Assembly (NCBI GenBank): GCA_020630915.1
Contig: JAHDIF010000008.1
Location: 1 to 64,000, forward strand
Reading direction: 5' to 3'
Length of the DNA: 64,000 nt
Source: Dokdonia sp.
GTDB lineage: Bacteria; Bacteroidota; Bacteroidia; Flavobacteriales; Flavobacteriaceae
Shown piece by piece: positions 28,082 through 36,554 of the stretch. How positions within the stretch are numbered: the stretch's first letter is position 1; every line of letters starts with the position of its first letter. Both the position numbers and the translations under genes were made by a program. The notes beneath the pieces are model-generated. The model ran no database searches. It had not been told where the DNA came from and was given only the letters and a program-made list of their open reading frames with translations.

Positions 28082-28939
28082 TTAAGCTCTAACAGGCCTA
28101 TTAAGAATAAGATCTAAATACAGATTAATTTTATCCTTAAGCTCTTGTCGCGGAGTGATGAAATCTAAAAAGCCGTGCTCTTGGACGAACTCTGCCGTTT
28201 GGAAACCTTCTGGCAATTCTTTACCTGTAGTATCTCTTACAACACGTGGTCCAGCAAAACCTATAAGCGCACCAGGTTCTGAAATATTAATATCTCCTAA
28301 CATCGCAAATGACGCGGTTGTACCCCCTGTTGTTGGGTCGGTACAAAGTGAGATATAAGGAATCCCAGCATCTGCAAGCTGTGCAAGCTTAGACGATGTT
28401 TTTGCAAGTTGCATTAATGATAATGCTGCTTCCATCATACGCGCTCCCCCAGATTTAGAAATGATCATAAAAGGTAGTTCGTTTTTAAGTGCATAGTCTG
28501 CAGCACGGGCTATTTTTTCTCCTACAACACTACCCATAGATCCACCAATAAAACGGAAATCCATACAAGCGATTACGATATCTTCACCTTTAGACTTTCC
28601 TACAGCAGTTCTTACAGCATCTTTAAGACCTGTCTTTTCTTGGGCATCCTTAAGGCGATCGGAGTATTTCTTTTTATCCTCAAAATTAAGAGGGTCTTTA
28701 GAAGTTAAGTTCTTATCGAGTTCTTTGAATTTATTGTCATCAAACAATATTTCAAAGTATTCTTTACTTCCCACTCTTACGTGGTATCCATCTTCTGGAC
28801 TGATGTAAAAGTTCTTCTCAAGTTCTTCTGTGTCTACTATTTTACCAGTAGGTGATTTATACCAAAGCCCTTTGGGAGTGTCCTTTTTCTCTTCAGTAGG
28901 GGTTTGTATTCCTTTATCTTTTCTTTTAAACCAAGCCAT
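28082..28939 (-). CDS. accD: Acetyl-CoA carboxylase carboxyltransferase subunit beta
   Basis: AccD with AccA transfers carboxyl from biotin to acetyl-CoA in fatty-acid synthesis. The protein is 285 aa from ATG 28939 ([19 protein letters not shown]); a longer in-frame reading to 29029 runs through repeat DNA and is rejected. The crotonase-like core shows [27 protein letters not shown] and [17 protein letters not shown]. The N-terminal zinc ribbon is degenerate: positions where Escherichia coli has CxxC pairs read YKSPTG and ISPEDGYH, with no Cys. Flavobacterial homologues known to me look alike, so this is probably lineage-wide. Confidence 0.95.
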   Translation of the reverse strand: MAWFKRKDKGIQTPTEEKKDTPKGLWYKSPTGKIVDTEELEKNFYISPEDGYHVRVGSKEYFEILFDDNKFKELDKNLTSKDPLNFEDKKKYSDRLKDAQEKTGLKDAVRTAVGKSKGEDIVIACMDFRFIGGSMGSVVGEKIARAADYALKNELPFMIISKSGGARMMEAALSLMQLAKTSSKLAQLADAGIPYISLCTDPTTGGTTASFAMLGDINISEPGALIGFAGPRVVRDTTGKELPEGFQTAEFVQEHGFLDFITPRQELKDKINLYLDLILNRPVRA

Positions 28940-28988
28940 ATAGATTGTGTTGGATAAATTTAGATTCTTGTTTTGTTTGTTGATTCCG

Positions 28989-29049
28989 CTTTCGTACTTC
29001 GACAAGCTCAGCATAGACTTCTGCCTCACTATTCGTTCGTTGAAAGCAT
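28989..29049. repeat. Probable palindrome split by a third repeat family
   Basis: GCTTTCG (28989-28995) and TTGAAAGCAT (29041-29050) look like the two arms of the dispersed palindrome with about 45 bp between them. The insert starts TACTTCGACAAGCTCAGCA, a sequence type I know as a frequent short repeat in Bacteroidota genomes. It lies in the accD-fbaA gap. Confidence 0.55.
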
Positions 29050-29050
29050 A

Positions 29051-30118
29051 CTACAAGGTATTGACATTATTTAAATCTGCAAAGGCTTTTTCTAATCTTG
29101 CACGCATCGTGCCTTCTGCCTTACGAAGCCATACGCGTGGGTCGTAATATTTCTTATTAGGAGAATCTTCTCCGTCAGGGTTTCCTATTTGCGTTTTTAG
29201 GTAGTCTGCGTTTTCATTAAAATAATCGCGTATTCCCTCTGCCGTGGCATATTGAAGGTCTGTGTCTATATTCATTTTAATCACACCATAACCTATAGAT
29301 TCTTGTATTTCTTCTTCTGTTGATCCACTCCCACCATGAAAAACAAAATCGATATGATTGTGCTCAACACCATACTTTTTTGTAATATGTTCTTGAGAAT
29401 TTTTCAAAATTTTAGGGGTAAGCTTTACGTTACCTGGCTTGTATACGCCGTGTACGTTACCAAAAGCTGCTGCGATCGTAAATTGATCGCTTACTTTTTT
29501 GAGCTCTTCATAAGCATAGGCTACTTCTTCAGGCTGTGTATACAATTTAGAAACATCTACATCACTATTGTCTACACCATCTTCTTCTCCCCCTGTAATG
29601 CCTAGCTCTATTTCTAGGGTCATATCCATCTTCTCCATGCGAGCTAGATAGGTCTTACATATTTCTATATTTTCTTCTAATGGCTCTTCACTTAAATCTA
29701 TCATATGAGAGCTAAAGAGTGAGTGACCGTGCTCCTTATAATGAGCTTCACTTGCATCAAGAAGACCATCTATCCAAGGTAGTAATTTCTTAGCACAGTG
29801 ATCTGTATGTAAGATTACCGTGGCGCCGTAAAGCGCAGCCAGTTGGTGTACGTGTTTTGCGCCAGCTACCGCTCCTGCAATTGCAGCTTTTTGACCTTCA
29901 TTACTCAAACCTTTACCAGCGTTAAATTGAGCTCCTCCATTACTAAATTGTATAATAACGGGAGCGTTTAATGCAGCAGCAGTTTCAAGCACTGTGTTGA
30001 TACTATTAGAACCTATTACGTTTACGGCTGGAAGAGCAAAACCCTTCTCCTTTGCGTAGTTAAATATTTTCTGTACGTTATATCCAGTTGCTACACCAGG
30101 TTTGATAGAATGCGCCAT
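29051..30118 (-). CDS. fbaA: Class II fructose-bisphosphate aldolase
   Basis: A zinc-dependent aldolase splitting fructose-1,6-bisphosphate in glycolysis, or condensing trioses in gluconeogenesis. At 355 aa it is the FbaA-type long form. Zinc and catalytic landmarks are HTDHCAKK (about 107-114), the LEIELGITGGEEDG segment, NVHGVYKPGNVKL and VFHGGSGSTEEEI, all intact. Start MAHSIKPGVATGYNVQKIF. It is upstream of accD on the same strand, separated by 111 bp containing the split palindrome, so co-transcription is possible. Confidence 0.97.
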   Translation of the reverse strand: MAHSIKPGVATGYNVQKIFNYAKEKGFALPAVNVIGSNSINTVLETAAALNAPVIIQFSNGGAQFNAGKGLSNEGQKAAIAGAVAGAKHVHQLAALYGATVILHTDHCAKKLLPWIDGLLDASEAHYKEHGHSLFSSHMIDLSEEPLEENIEICKTYLARMEKMDMTLEIELGITGGEEDGVDNSDVDVSKLYTQPEEVAYAYEELKKVSDQFTIAAAFGNVHGVYKPGNVKLTPKILKNSQEHITKKYGVEHNHIDFVFHGGSGSTEEEIQESIGYGVIKMNIDTDLQYATAEGIRDYFNENADYLKTQIGNPDGEDSPNKKYYDPRVWLRKAEGTMRARLEKAFADLNNVNTL

Positions 30119-30220
30119 ATCGTTGTTTTTAATTTTAAGGGCTAAAAGTACTAAAATATCTTATAATAATACTTGGGCTTATGGCTAAGATATGCGACAT
30201 CGTTTGCGCTATTTGTATAC

Positions 30221-32788
30221 CTAGAATGGATAATTAATACCCACGTTATATACCGCATTAGAAAAATTATATTCTTTAAACCATCTACTGCTTTTTGGTA
30301 ATGCTGGATTATAGGTTTTAAAACCTATATCAAATCGTAAAAGGAAGAAATCAAAATCCCAACGTACTCCAAAACCAGATCCTAATGCTAGCTCTTCTAG
30401 ACTATTGAATCCACTAAAGACTGCACCTTGATCCTCTACATTATCCAGTACATTCCATATATTTCCTGCATCTAAAAAAAGCGCACCTTTTAGAGGGCCT
30501 AATAGATTAAATCTATGCTCTACATTAAAGGCGAGCTTCATATTTGCTTCATTAAATTCATTTGGACTACCGCTACTTCCAGGGCCTAAATCGTACGCGC
30601 GCCAGGCTCTGTTGTCGTTAGATCCCCCCGCAAAGAAACTTCTAATGAAAGGAATACTATTAGCATTTCCATAGGGGATTGCGATGCCTCCAAAGGCTCT
30701 TACAGCAAGAACGTTATCATTTCCTAAATCCCAATGCTTCGTGTAGTCAATTTCTGTTTTTACATATTGGGAAAAGACAACTCCAAATAGCTTAGAATTT
30801 CCGTCTTCATTTTTTGTAGCACCTGCTAGGTTTGCTGCAAGTGCGAGAGCATTTCCTGCGAGTTCTACACGGGTTCTTAAACGTGCAAATGTGTCGTCAA
30901 AAAGGTTTTCTCTGTTATTGTATACATAAGAAAAATTTAAAGAGACGATGAGGTTGTCTTCTGTAAGTCTTTCTTGGCGTTCTGTAATCGCATTGATGTC
31001 GTTTATATTTGTTGTACTAAATCCTTCGATCACACCGTTTTCAAAATCATTAATAAAACCTTGAGCTCCTTCAGGAATGATGAGACGATCCTCCCCATTA
31101 GAGTCTGGACTAAAGTAGGCAGGATTAATGTTTGAGATATTAGTCGCTGCTATGTCATTAAGATCATTAAAGCTGCTCCGATAAATGTTAAAATAATTAT
31201 CTGCATTAAGATTTCGTACATATTGAGCGTCTACTAGATCCAAGGTGAAGCTCTTAAAGCGTGATGGTTGCCAGCTATAACTTAATCCTCCAGCAACACT
31301 TTGCTTATCTAGTCCGATATTGCGTTGTGCGCTTATCCCTAAATTAAACCTTGTACTAGGTTGCCAGTCTGCCGGAATGAGACTTCGAGTATTTACAGGG
31401 AAGAATATTCTTGGAAACGTAAGACTAACATCTGCACCAATTTCAGAAATATTAAAAAAACTATCGTCTGTATTTGCCGCATCATCTGATGCTCCAATAC
31501 TACCTCTTCCAGATATTTCTAAGGTTTCTGCACCTCTAAATATGTTACGGATTAAAAGAGAACCAAATCCTGCAATTCCAATATCTTGAATGTTTGATGT
31601 AGAGGCATCAAAATCTGCTCTTAGTTTGTATTTTTCTAATGGCGTAAGCCTTATACTGGCAATAAGGTTAGTCCTTGTAGTGTCCTTTGGATCCTCTATA
31701 TACTGAATACTAGGGTATTTAAACGTCCCTAATCTACTTAGCCTTGTAAGGGTTTGTGTTCGGTCTACATCTCGATAGATATCTCCTGGTTTAAAAGAGA
31801 GCATATCTGTGAGCGCCTTACTTTTATAGTTAATTTTATTGTAAGCAAGCAGCTTATACCCTTGGTCTGTTTTTAAAGTATCCAAAAAGGTTTTGTCACG
31901 ATTTACAAAGCTGTAATCAGTAATGATATTGATTTCACTAATCTTATGCACTTTAAAGGGAAACTCTTTTATGGTGTCATTAATAACTTCGGTACGATTG
32001 TCTATAATGTATTCCAGATTAGCTTTATGGTTTGTTTGTACCGTGTCTGCAATAAGACGTATTCTATCTGCTTCAAAGTGAAATAATCCGTTGTTTCTAA
32101 ATAAATATTCCAGCCTTTGGGTTTCTCGATTGATATTAAATGTTTGATAACGAGCTCCTGGTTGTAGAAAAGACTCTGTTTGATGTGCTTTATAAATAGA
32201 ATCTGCTACTGGGGAAGCAATAATTGGGGTAATTGAGTCTATTAGATATGGTTTCTCTAAGGCTACTTTGTAGTCTATTGCAGCCCGCTGGTTACTATCT
32301 TTTTTAATATCATAGGTTACTTTAGTATTAAAGTAGCCATTATTGATATAATAAGCGGCAAGACGCTGAGCCGATTTTTGGGATACAAGGTCCGACACAA
32401 TGGCTGGAGGTTCTCCAGCGTTTTTTAAGCCCGTATTAAAATCTTTCTTAAAACGTCTAAAAGCCTCTACTTGCTTTCGCGAAAGCAATCTAGACCAAAA
32501 ATTCTTACGTGTTAAACTCGCTTCTCTCTGTGCATTTAAAATACTATCTAAATTAGGTCTCGCCAAGTTGTATAAATGCAGTCTTATAGGTACTTTAAGT
32601 AGGCTAGAATTAGGCTTCTGGTATAAAAAGTTATAAACTCTTGTATCTTCAGCCTTCTCACCGTCTACATAAATAGTATTTTTGGTAAGAAGATACTGAT
32701 CCTCTGCAATTCGTTTTGTAGCATCACAACTGGTAAGGATAATAGCTAGCCAGATAAATAGTGATATTTTTGTAAAGGAAATTTTCAA
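30221..32788 (-). CDS. tamL: TamL-type outer-membrane lipoprotein of the OMP85 (BamA/TamA) family
   Basis: An 855-aa OMP85-superfamily barrel. A lipoprotein signal ends ILTSC (Cys21), the feature that separates Bacteroidota TamL from TamA. POTRA-like repeats occupy about 150-390 and the C-terminal 400 residues are barrel, ending NVGINYPF with a terminal aromatic. The conserved loop region contains FFAGGSNDNRAWRAYDLGPG. It is thought to help insert or export outer-membrane proteins together with TamB. A perfect palindrome (32473-32486) encodes LSRKQ near residue 103. It diverges from the rRNA/tRNA methyltransferase gene across 37 bp. Confidence 0.85.
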   Translation of the reverse strand: MKISFTKISLFIWLAIILTSCDATKRIAEDQYLLTKNTIYVDGEKAEDTRVYNFLYQKPNSSLLKVPIRLHLYNLARPNLDSILNAQREASLTRKNFWSRLLSRKQVEAFRRFKKDFNTGLKNAGEPPAIVSDLVSQKSAQRLAAYYINNGYFNTKVTYDIKKDSNQRAAIDYKVALEKPYLIDSITPIIASPVADSIYKAHQTESFLQPGARYQTFNINRETQRLEYLFRNNGLFHFEADRIRLIADTVQTNHKANLEYIIDNRTEVINDTIKEFPFKVHKISEINIITDYSFVNRDKTFLDTLKTDQGYKLLAYNKINYKSKALTDMLSFKPGDIYRDVDRTQTLTRLSRLGTFKYPSIQYIEDPKDTTRTNLIASIRLTPLEKYKLRADFDASTSNIQDIGIAGFGSLLIRNIFRGAETLEISGRGSIGASDDAANTDDSFFNISEIGADVSLTFPRIFFPVNTRSLIPADWQPSTRFNLGISAQRNIGLDKQSVAGGLSYSWQPSRFKSFTLDLVDAQYVRNLNADNYFNIYRSSFNDLNDIAATNISNINPAYFSPDSNGEDRLIIPEGAQGFINDFENGVIEGFSTTNINDINAITERQERLTEDNLIVSLNFSYVYNNRENLFDDTFARLRTRVELAGNALALAANLAGATKNEDGNSKLFGVVFSQYVKTEIDYTKHWDLGNDNVLAVRAFGGIAIPYGNANSIPFIRSFFAGGSNDNRAWRAYDLGPGSSGSPNEFNEANMKLAFNVEHRFNLLGPLKGALFLDAGNIWNVLDNVEDQGAVFSGFNSLEELALGSGFGVRWDFDFFLLRFDIGFKTYNPALPKSSRWFKEYNFSNAVYNVGINYPF
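32473..32486. repeat. GCTTTCGCGAAAGC palindrome inside tamL
   Basis: Exact copy read on the minus strand as Leu-Leu-Ser-Arg-Lys-Gln, an alternative frame to the common AFAK reading. Confidence 0.9.
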
Positions 32789-32825
32789 TGAGAAATTGTT
32801 GTAAGCTCAAAAATACATCTAAATC

Positions 32826-33542
32826 GTGTTAAGCAAAAATACTATCAAACGAATAACGAGATTAGGGCAAAAAAAGTACCGAATAGGTGAGGGTCTTTTT
32901 GTTGCGGAAGGAGTAAAAGTAATTAATGAATTGTTAGAATCTACATTTCAATTACAGGAAATGTACACCATAGACGAAGATTTATTTACTGCCTGCAATG
33001 TGAAGGTTATTTCTGAGCAAGAATTAAAAAAAATCAGCTTTTTAACCACACCTCAAAAAGCACTAGCACTTTTTGAAATCCCCAAAGAGGTAACTTCTAA
33101 TGATTCTGGTCTAACAGTAGCGCTAGATAATGTTAGAGATCCTGGTAATTTAGGGACAATCATTCGACTGTGTGATTGGTTTGGGGTACAAGAACTTATA
33201 TGCTCAGAAGGAACGGTAGACTGTTTTAATCCTAAGGTTGTACAAGCAACTATGGGATCTATTTCTAGGGTGCAAGTGAGATACGTGGATCTGCCTACAT
33301 ATCTTAAAAATTCTTCAAGAACAGCTTATGGAACTTTTATGGATGGGGATAATGTTTATAAAACTATAGTTCCACAAGAGGGTATTCTTGTGATGGGTAA
33401 TGAAGGGAAAGGCATTTCAAAAGAAGTGGAAAAAGTTATTGAAAAACGCTTATCCATTCCACGTTTTGGAAAATTGCAGGCTACCGAAAGTCTTAATGTA
33501 GCCATGGCTACTAGTGTATTTTTAAGCGAGTTTAGACGATAG
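32826..33542 (+). CDS. TrmH/SpoU-family RNA 2'-O-methyltransferase
   Basis: A 238-aa SPOUT methyltransferase. An N-terminal substrate-binding domain (1-90) is followed by the knotted catalytic domain with motif 1 LDNVRDPGNLGTIIRLCDWFG, motif 2 VMGNEGKGIS and motif 3 IPRFGKLQATESLNVAMATSV. It methylates a ribose in rRNA or tRNA; the target is not predictable. GTG start at 32826 (MLSKNTIKRITRLGQKKY), consistent with the usual N-terminus; no ATG is available in the 37-bp gap to tamL. Confidence 0.9.
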   Translation: MLSKNTIKRITRLGQKKYRIGEGLFVAEGVKVINELLESTFQLQEMYTIDEDLFTACNVKVISEQELKKISFLTTPQKALALFEIPKEVTSNDSGLTVALDNVRDPGNLGTIIRLCDWFGVQELICSEGTVDCFNPKVVQATMGSISRVQVRYVDLPTYLKNSSRTAYGTFMDGDNVYKTIVPQEGILVMGNEGKGISKEVEKVIEKRLSIPRFGKLQATESLNVAMATSVFLSEFRR

Positions 33543-33544
33543 CT

Positions 33545-34249
33545 TTACTGAAACGTAAAATTTATAAAAATCCCCCGAGAGGCCATTTGATTAATATTTT
33601 CCGTCCACGGACTATTGGGCCTGTTATCTGGCACGAGCTCATCTCCTATAGCAAATACCCCTTTTATACTAGGAGTAAATTTAAAAAAATAAAGGTATAA
33701 GTCTACTCCAAATCCTACTTCGTAAAAAAGCGGATTGGTTTTAGTTCTAAACTGCCCAGTAAAGTTATCGTCTGGGTTATCTTCGTTGCTAGACAAATTA
33801 GTCGCTGTGGCAACTCCAAAAGTCACAAAGGGCCTCGCATTATTGAGTCTCTTTGTGCTGAATTTTAATATAAGAGGTAAATAGATATAGGTAGAGGCTA
33901 CCTCTCTAGTGCGGTCAGATTCATTTTCAAACCTAGGATCTGGAGCGTACAATAAATTACGCTGTACGTATACAAGACCAGGTTCTGTTCTTAGATCTAC
34001 ATATTCTGAAAGTCTAAGATTCCCCAGTAAACCGACATTAAATCCAATAGATCTTTCTACTTCTATGTCTCTTTGCTCGCTTTGATAATCAAAATTAAAG
34101 TCAAAAGAATTTACTCCGAAGTAGTACCCCCAAGAGATAGGTGCTTTGTCAAAGTTCTGATTATTTTGGACTCTTGGTCTCGTAAGCCATTGAGCCTGAG
34201 AGGGTATACTAAAAAGTAAGAGGAACAAACTAAGAATTAAAAATCTCAT
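33545..34249 (-). CDS. porT: PorT family protein, type IX secretion system
   Basis: An approximately 234-aa outer-membrane protein with signal peptide MRFLILSLFLLLFSIPSQAQ; ATG 34249 is preferred to 34267. PorT is required for type IX secretion in Porphyromonas and Flavobacterium. An eight-stranded-barrel-like composition is visible (YYFGVNSFDFNFDYQS, YVDLRTEPGLVYVQRNL, ending IFINFTFQ). Linkage right after ubiE is the standard flavobacterial arrangement and supports the call. It starts 4 bp after the ubiE stop. Confidence 0.85.
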   Translation of the reverse strand: MRFLILSLFLLLFSIPSQAQWLTRPRVQNNQNFDKAPISWGYYFGVNSFDFNFDYQSEQRDIEVERSIGFNVGLLGNLRLSEYVDLRTEPGLVYVQRNLLYAPDPRFENESDRTREVASTYIYLPLILKFSTKRLNNARPFVTFGVATATNLSSNEDNPDDNFTGQFRTKTNPLFYEVGFGVDLYLYFFKFTPSIKGVFAIGDELVPDNRPNSPWTENINQMASRGIFINFTFQ

Positions 34250-34253
34250 GCAA

Positions 34254-34985
34254 TTATTTTGAGGCACTATAAATGGTGGCTACGCCAAAGGTTTGTGGTT
34301 TATCTACCACGTTTGTAAACCCAATTTTACGCAAAATATTGTTTAATGCCTCACCAAAAGGAAAAACAGAGGCACTTTCGCTCAAATAGGAGTAGGCATC
34401 CTTATCCTTAGAAAATAGTTTGCCTACTGTAGGTAATATATATTTAGAATGAATTTTATAGCCTTGTTTATAAGGCGTCTTTGTGGGTACAGAGGTCTCT
34501 AATATGATAAAAGTACCTCCTGGCTTTAGGACGCGTAAAATCTCACCAAGTCCTTTTTCTAAATGCTCAAAATTACGAACCCCAAAGGCTACTGTAATGG
34601 CATCAAAGCAATTATCCTCAAATGGCATTTGCTCACTATCTGCCTGTACCATTTCTATACGGCTGTCTAACCCATCTGCGCTTATTTTTTTTCTACCAAC
34701 AGATAGCATTCCTTCAGAAATGTCGAGGCCTACTAGTTTTTGGGCTTTTGTTCTTTTTGCGATATTAATGATGAGGTCTCCTGTGCCAGTTGCAATATCG
34801 AGTACACTTTCTGGTTGTGCGTCTGCAACAAGTTGTACGACTTTCTTGCGCCATTTTACATCTATCCCAAAAGAAATGACCCTATTTAAGCCATCATATT
34901 CTTCAGAAATATTGTCAAACATTTGTTCGACTTGTTGTTTTTTAGACTGCTCTGACGTCTTGTAAGGCGTTACTTTTTTTGCCAT
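34254..34985 (-). CDS. ubiE: Demethylmenaquinone methyltransferase (UbiE/MenG)
   Basis: A 243-aa SAM-dependent C-methyltransferase completing menaquinone synthesis. Motifs include VLDIATGTGDLIINIAK (SAM loop), GLDISEGMLSVGRKK, DSEQMPFEDNCFDAITVAFGVRN and the C-terminal GVATIYSASK. ATG 34985 (MAKKVTPYKTSEQSKKQ) is chosen; the upstream TTG adds only two residues. It forms an operon with porT and diverges from trkA. Confidence 0.95.
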   Translation of the reverse strand: MAKKVTPYKTSEQSKKQQVEQMFDNISEEYDGLNRVISFGIDVKWRKKVVQLVADAQPESVLDIATGTGDLIINIAKRTKAQKLVGLDISEGMLSVGRKKISADGLDSRIEMVQADSEQMPFEDNCFDAITVAFGVRNFEHLEKGLGEILRVLKPGGTFIILETSVPTKTPYKQGYKIHSKYILPTVGKLFSKDKDAYSYLSESASVFPFGEALNNILRKIGFTNVVDKPQTFGVATIYSASK

Positions 34986-34999
34986 CAACAATTTTTATG

Positions 35000-35007
35000 C
35001 AAATATA
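35000..35007 (-). promoter_or_regulatory. Promoter -7 element for ubiE-porT
   Basis: TATATTTG on the minus strand, a perfect TAnnTTTG match, 15 bp upstream of the ubiE start codon. The predicted transcript would have a leader of fewer than 10 nt. Confidence 0.55.
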
Positions 35008-35089
35008 CGATTTCAGGCAGGAAGAAAACTTGAAAAACAATACGATTATAGCTCTTATGATGTACAATAGAGGAATTGGTTTTGAGTAT

Positions 35090-35103
35090 GCTTTCGCGAA
35101 AGC
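35090..35103. repeat. GCTTTCGCGAAAGC palindrome, ubiE-trkA divergent spacer
   Basis: Exact copy with perfect extension to 18 bp (ATGCTTTCGCGAAAGCAT), roughly midway between the two divergent promoters. Confidence 0.9.
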
Positions 35104-35170
35104 ATAATTTTCAAAATGATCCTGCGTACAAGCAAACCTCATGCTCTTTTACTATCTCTGTACAATCTCG

Positions 35171-35178
35171 TATCTTTG
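35171..35178 (+). promoter_or_regulatory. Promoter -7 element for trkA
   Basis: TATCTTTG, a perfect match to the Bacteroidota -7 consensus, 24 bp before the chosen trkA ATG (35202). This supports the shorter trkA start, since a start at 35076 would precede the promoter. Confidence 0.6.
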
Positions 35179-35201
35179 TAACACTTTTCTTAACACTATT
35201 T

Positions 35202-36551
35202 ATGAAAATTATAATTGCGGGAGCTGGCGAAGTTGGATTTCACCTTGCTAAATTACTGTCTTACGAATCTCAAGACATCACACTTCTGGATACTGATAAA
35301 GAGAGTCTATCGTATGCAGATACTCATTTAGACATTAGAACGATCAAAGGAGATGCGACTTCTATTTCTATACTGCAAGATGCACGTGTAGAAAGTGTGG
35401 ATCTAGTAATCGCGGTTACAGCGAGTGAAACTACCAATATTACCGTATGTGTGCTAGCAAAGCAATTAGGCGCTACGCGCACTATTGCTAGAATATCTAA
35501 TACAGAATTTATAGAGCATAAGGAGCTCGCAGGGTTTTCAAAATTTGGGATTGATGAGTTGATTTCACCAGAAAGTCTAGCCGCCTCAGAGATAGAGTTA
35601 TTACTTAACCAAAGTGGGTTTAGTGATAGTTATGAGTTTGAAGACGGTGCGCTTACTATGGTGGGAACTACACTATCTAAAGCGGCGCCTTTTGTAGGTA
35701 AAAGTGTGAAGGATGCAGCAAAAATATTTCCAGGACTGCATTTTATGCCTATTGCAATACAGCGATTAGGTACCCAATATACGCTTATACCTAGAGGAGA
35801 TACTGTTTTTAAAGATGGTGATCAAGTATACTTTATGACGTGTGCAGGAGGCGTGGAAGAGATATATAAACTCACAGGAAAAACAAAACAAGAAATCAAA
35901 AACGTCATGATCTTGGGTGGGAGCCAGATAGGTTTTAAAACTACAAGGGATCTCTGCCACAGCAAGTTTAACGTAAAGCTTGTAGAAAAGAGTAGAGAAA
36001 AAGCGTTTGATCTTGCAGATATACTTCCTAAAGCTCTGGTAATTAATGGTGATGGCCGTAATGTAGAGTTGCTAGAAGAAGAAAACATCCATGATATGGA
36101 TGCTTTTATTTCTGTAACAGGGGATAGTGAGACGAATATTATGTCTTGCCTTGTGGCGAAATCTAAAGGAGTTAAAAAGACCATTGCGCTTGTTGAGAAT
36201 ATGGATTACTTCCAATTGTCACAAAGTATAGGGATCGATACACTTATTAATAAAAAGCTTCTGGCGGCAAATAATATCTTTAGATATGTACGTAAAGGAG
36301 AAGTGGTAGCGATGACGAAACTCAATAACATGAATGCAGAGCTACTGGAGTTTATAGTACAACCTACCTCTGAAGCAGAAGGGAAGAGAATACGAGATAT
36401 AGATTTTCCTCGATCTGTCACAATAGCTGGAGTAGTTCGTAATGGAGAGGGAATCATTGCATTAGGAGATTTTAAGATTACAGCAGGAGACCGTGTGGTT
36501 GTGTGCTGTTTACCTAGGTCTATCAAGAAGGTAGAAAAAATGTTCGTATAA
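35202..36551 (+). CDS. trkA: Trk potassium uptake regulatory subunit TrkA
   Basis: A peripheral cytoplasmic protein that gates the TrkH channel in response to NAD(H) and ATP. The 449-aa protein has two RCK units, each with a Rossmann TrkA-N domain (GAGEVGFHLAKLL at residue 6; second unit VMILGGSQIGFKTTRDL near 232) followed by a TrkA-C domain. The reading frame extends upstream to 35076 but that part passes through the palindrome and a -7 promoter box; MKIIIAGAGEVGFHLAK is the family N-terminus. It is 3 bp before trkH. Confidence 0.95.
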   Translation: MKIIIAGAGEVGFHLAKLLSYESQDITLLDTDKESLSYADTHLDIRTIKGDATSISILQDARVESVDLVIAVTASETTNITVCVLAKQLGATRTIARISNTEFIEHKELAGFSKFGIDELISPESLAASEIELLLNQSGFSDSYEFEDGALTMVGTTLSKAAPFVGKSVKDAAKIFPGLHFMPIAIQRLGTQYTLIPRGDTVFKDGDQVYFMTCAGGVEEIYKLTGKTKQEIKNVMILGGSQIGFKTTRDLCHSKFNVKLVEKSREKAFDLADILPKALVINGDGRNVELLEEENIHDMDAFISVTGDSETNIMSCLVAKSKGVKKTIALVENMDYFQLSQSIGIDTLINKKLLAANNIFRYVRKGEVVAMTKLNNMNAELLEFIVQPTSEAEGKRIRDIDFPRSVTIAGVVRNGEGIIALGDFKITAGDRVVVCCLPRSIKKVEKMFV

Positions 36552-36554
36552 CAG

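Noticed and set aside
28940-29029. Longer AccD with 30 extra N-terminal residues
   Set aside because: The extension is translated repeat [12 protein letters not shown] is the family N-terminus.
35076-35201. Longer TrkA start
   Set aside because: It would run through the palindrome and upstream of the -7 promoter box; MKIIIAGAGEVG is the conserved start.
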